From Paralithodes platypus (taxonomy: Eukaryota; Arthropoda; Malacostraca; Decapoda; Lithodidae), in NCBI GenBank assembly GCA_032716605.1, contig CM064573.1, positions 9,226,440 through 9,290,439 of the forward strand: 64,000 nucleotides of DNA. The letters run 5' to 3'. Every line of letters begins with the position of its first letter. The stretch's first letter is position 1. A program made the translations under genes and the position numbers. Shown here one piece after another: positions 62,332 to 64,000 of the stretch. Below the pieces are notes generated by a model. It ran no database searches. It saw only the letters and a program-made list of their open reading frames with translations, and was not told the DNA's origin.

Positions 62332-64000
62332 TTATGCCCGGTCCAAATTGGAACGCGAGATATTCTGAGTGCAATGATTAACTCTCTAACTGGAGAAGTA
62401 TACCTTTAACTTTAATACAGAGACAACACGGCAGGAGAATAAGTACACAGGCGACAAGTTAACATGGGTTTTATTCACTTTACACCTGGTTCATGGAGGA
62501 GCAATATATTTAACTCTGGAACACTGAGATCATCAAAATGGCAACAATGGTAAATAGAGCATACAAATAATATGATTAGCAATTATAAGGCAAGAGTCGA
62601 ACAATGGGTCCGGACTCAATTTAACAATAACTCCTCGGATACAATTATAGAGTATCCAAAATAGTGGAGGCTTACCTCCCACTCAACTAGATCTCAAGCG
62701 AGATCTCAGCAAGGTAACAAGAGTGCAGTAATGGCAGATGTCGTCTGGATCATACTATGATGTCCCCGGCAATAGTGACGTTAACTGACTCTAAAGCAAC
62801 AATGACCAAGTGGTCATCAACAATAAGGTGGGCTCTGAAAGGGTCACAAATGAACTGAATTCTACAGGTGTGCTAGATCTCACCTGGCAAGATTATTTAT
62901 TCTAAAACTACTTGTGTGGGCAACTAGCAAGATGCGGAAGGCTGATACAACAATCGTCGGGAGCTGAGATAGAGTGAGATCTATTCGAGTTATGAACCTG
63001 ACAGAATGTTAAGTGAATGAGGCTAGAAGTTATACAAGGGAACAAGGTTACGTGTAAATATGTGTGTATGTCATATGCTGTGGGTCTTGTATAGGAACGC
63101 CCCCTCTGACGGGCTATGGGAGACCAATAACCCGGGAATGTGCGTATATAAGGATCCCCTGATAGTTATGTCTAATGTGTCCCGGCAAGTGGGCAGATTA
63201 ACGTCAATTTAAGTAGAGAGAGGAAAGCCCTCTCGTGAGACGTTAATTAGTGAGAACCCCTGAAGATAACTTCAACCACTACCCTGAGACAACTCTATAC
63301 CCATAAACCGTAGTAAGGCACTTAAAGTAGAGCGGGAGTGAAGAGGTGCCGTAGATCGAGGGAGAATCCAGTGGTCCAGGAGGTCGGCTGGGCGTGGTAC
63401 TTCCGGATGTTGGTCCGGGATTAGGCTGCACTCCTAGGTCCTTACAGCTCCTTGTCCCTCTGCGCCTACCACGGGAGACACCCGGGTTCCTCTTGCACTC
63501 CGCGTGAGCAGGGACTTACTAAGAGTATGCCGGAGTTCTGCTACAGGGTTTGGTGGGGGGTTATGGCGACTAGCATAATGGTCTGTATAGAGGTGCAAGC
63601 AGTCTATCCAGTGACACTATGATTAGTCTAAGGTTTGGGACAATTAAATTACTCCCTTGCAATCTCCTCTGGAACCACAAGACTAATACAGTAAATAGAG
63701 GCCAGTGAAGGTGGGGCCCAAAGTGGGTTGCACAATCTAGTCCTCTTCCTGAAGGGGGGAACCCGACCTGGTCGTCTCTAAGTACTGCACTATCCTTATA
63801 ATCCCTGGAAAGGAACAAGACAGGAATCCTTATTTACTTGGTCTATGCACAGCATCGAAGGCCAGGAAGGTGGGGCCCAAAGTGGGTTGCACAAGCTAGT
63901 CTTCTTCCTGAAGGGGGGAACCCGACCTGGTCGTCTCCGATCACTGCACACAGCTTCAAGTGTGAACGCCAGCTATTCTGGCTGCTTTGTCTCTGGGACC
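62332..64000. mobile_element. Unclassified insertion running off the window, LTR-like start
   Basis: The sequence begins TGTTATGCCCGGTCC at the point where the R element is cut. LTRs begin with TG, and the GC-richer content differs from the flank. No ORF or primer-binding site is recognisable in 1.67 kb. At 63697-63778 and 63857-63938 the same 80-bp block occurs twice (GGTGGGGCCCAAAGTGGGTT, then GGGGGGAACCCGACCTGGTC). The LTR reading is an inference. Confidence 0.4.
63697..63938. repeat. Direct repeat of an 80-bp block, 158-160 bp apart
   Basis: GGTGGGGCCCAAAGTGGGTT, CTTCCTGAAGGGGGGAAC and CGACCTGGTCGTCTC occur in both blocks with few changes. Confidence 0.8.

Overview
Organism and character. 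The window is nuclear DNA of an invertebrate, most likely an arthropod and by repeat flavour probably a decapod crustacean. That is an inference from the mix of non-LTR retrotransposon families, tRNA-derived SINEs, TTAA- and TA-flanked MITEs and long GA/CA microsatellites; no host housekeeping gene is present to confirm it. I see no prokaryotic or organellar gene, no rRNA and no CRISPR array. The sequence is almost wholly mobile-element debris in nested layers. The only coding unit not obviously from a transposon is an intronless protein kinase ORF at 53411-54235 (-).

Layout. 1-5300: a LINE scrap at the edge, then several TTAA-flanked MITEs (families called R, T and S here). 5340-8071: a TA-flanked element with long inverted repeats, split by a CR1-like LINE (LINE A). 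8355-10285: an inverted duplication whose left arm holds a hAT-type MITE with a perfect 8-bp target duplication and whose right arm is the empty site. 13777-17281: a long jockey-like LINE (B1) with endonuclease, reverse transcriptase and zinc-finger tail. 17443-20355: palindrome-rich TTAA unit, a second B-type 3' end, LINE C (-) and a SINE. 20770-29843: LINE Y1 (+), then a three-level nest in which LINE Z (+) is split by LINE X (-), itself split by LINE Y2 (-), each insertion bracketed by a target duplication. 30358-35768: pogo-type MITE, R and 885-bp TTAA elements, a SINE, and an almost intact Tigger/pogo transposon. 36861-41640: a LINE with endonuclease and RT (J), a 195-bp AG tract, SINEs and a Z-type LINE end. 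42395-46837: a 550-bp tRNA-derived SINE and a mosaic of W-type and A-type LINE pieces. 47140-53280: T elements, one split by element U that itself holds a hAT-type MITE, then a hAT-type element abutting LINE B2. 53411-54235: the kinase. 54840-64000: W-type LINE piece, second copy of the long SINE, C-rich minisatellite, T copies, and the edge of a large insertion that runs off the window.

How the parts work together. There is no operon-like organisation. The interactions are parasitic: autonomous LINEs (X, Y, Z, A, B, J, W) supply reverse transcriptase; SINEs and solo 3' ends share a common 3' module with LINE X, which suggests that they are or were mobilised by X-type machinery; MITEs with TTAA, TA or 8-bp duplications imply piggyBac-like, pogo-like and hAT-like transposases, of which only the pogo-like one is encoded here. 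The nesting gives a relative order: Z before X before Y2; T before U before its hAT-type MITE; the long-TIR element before LINE A; the inverted duplication before its hAT MITE.
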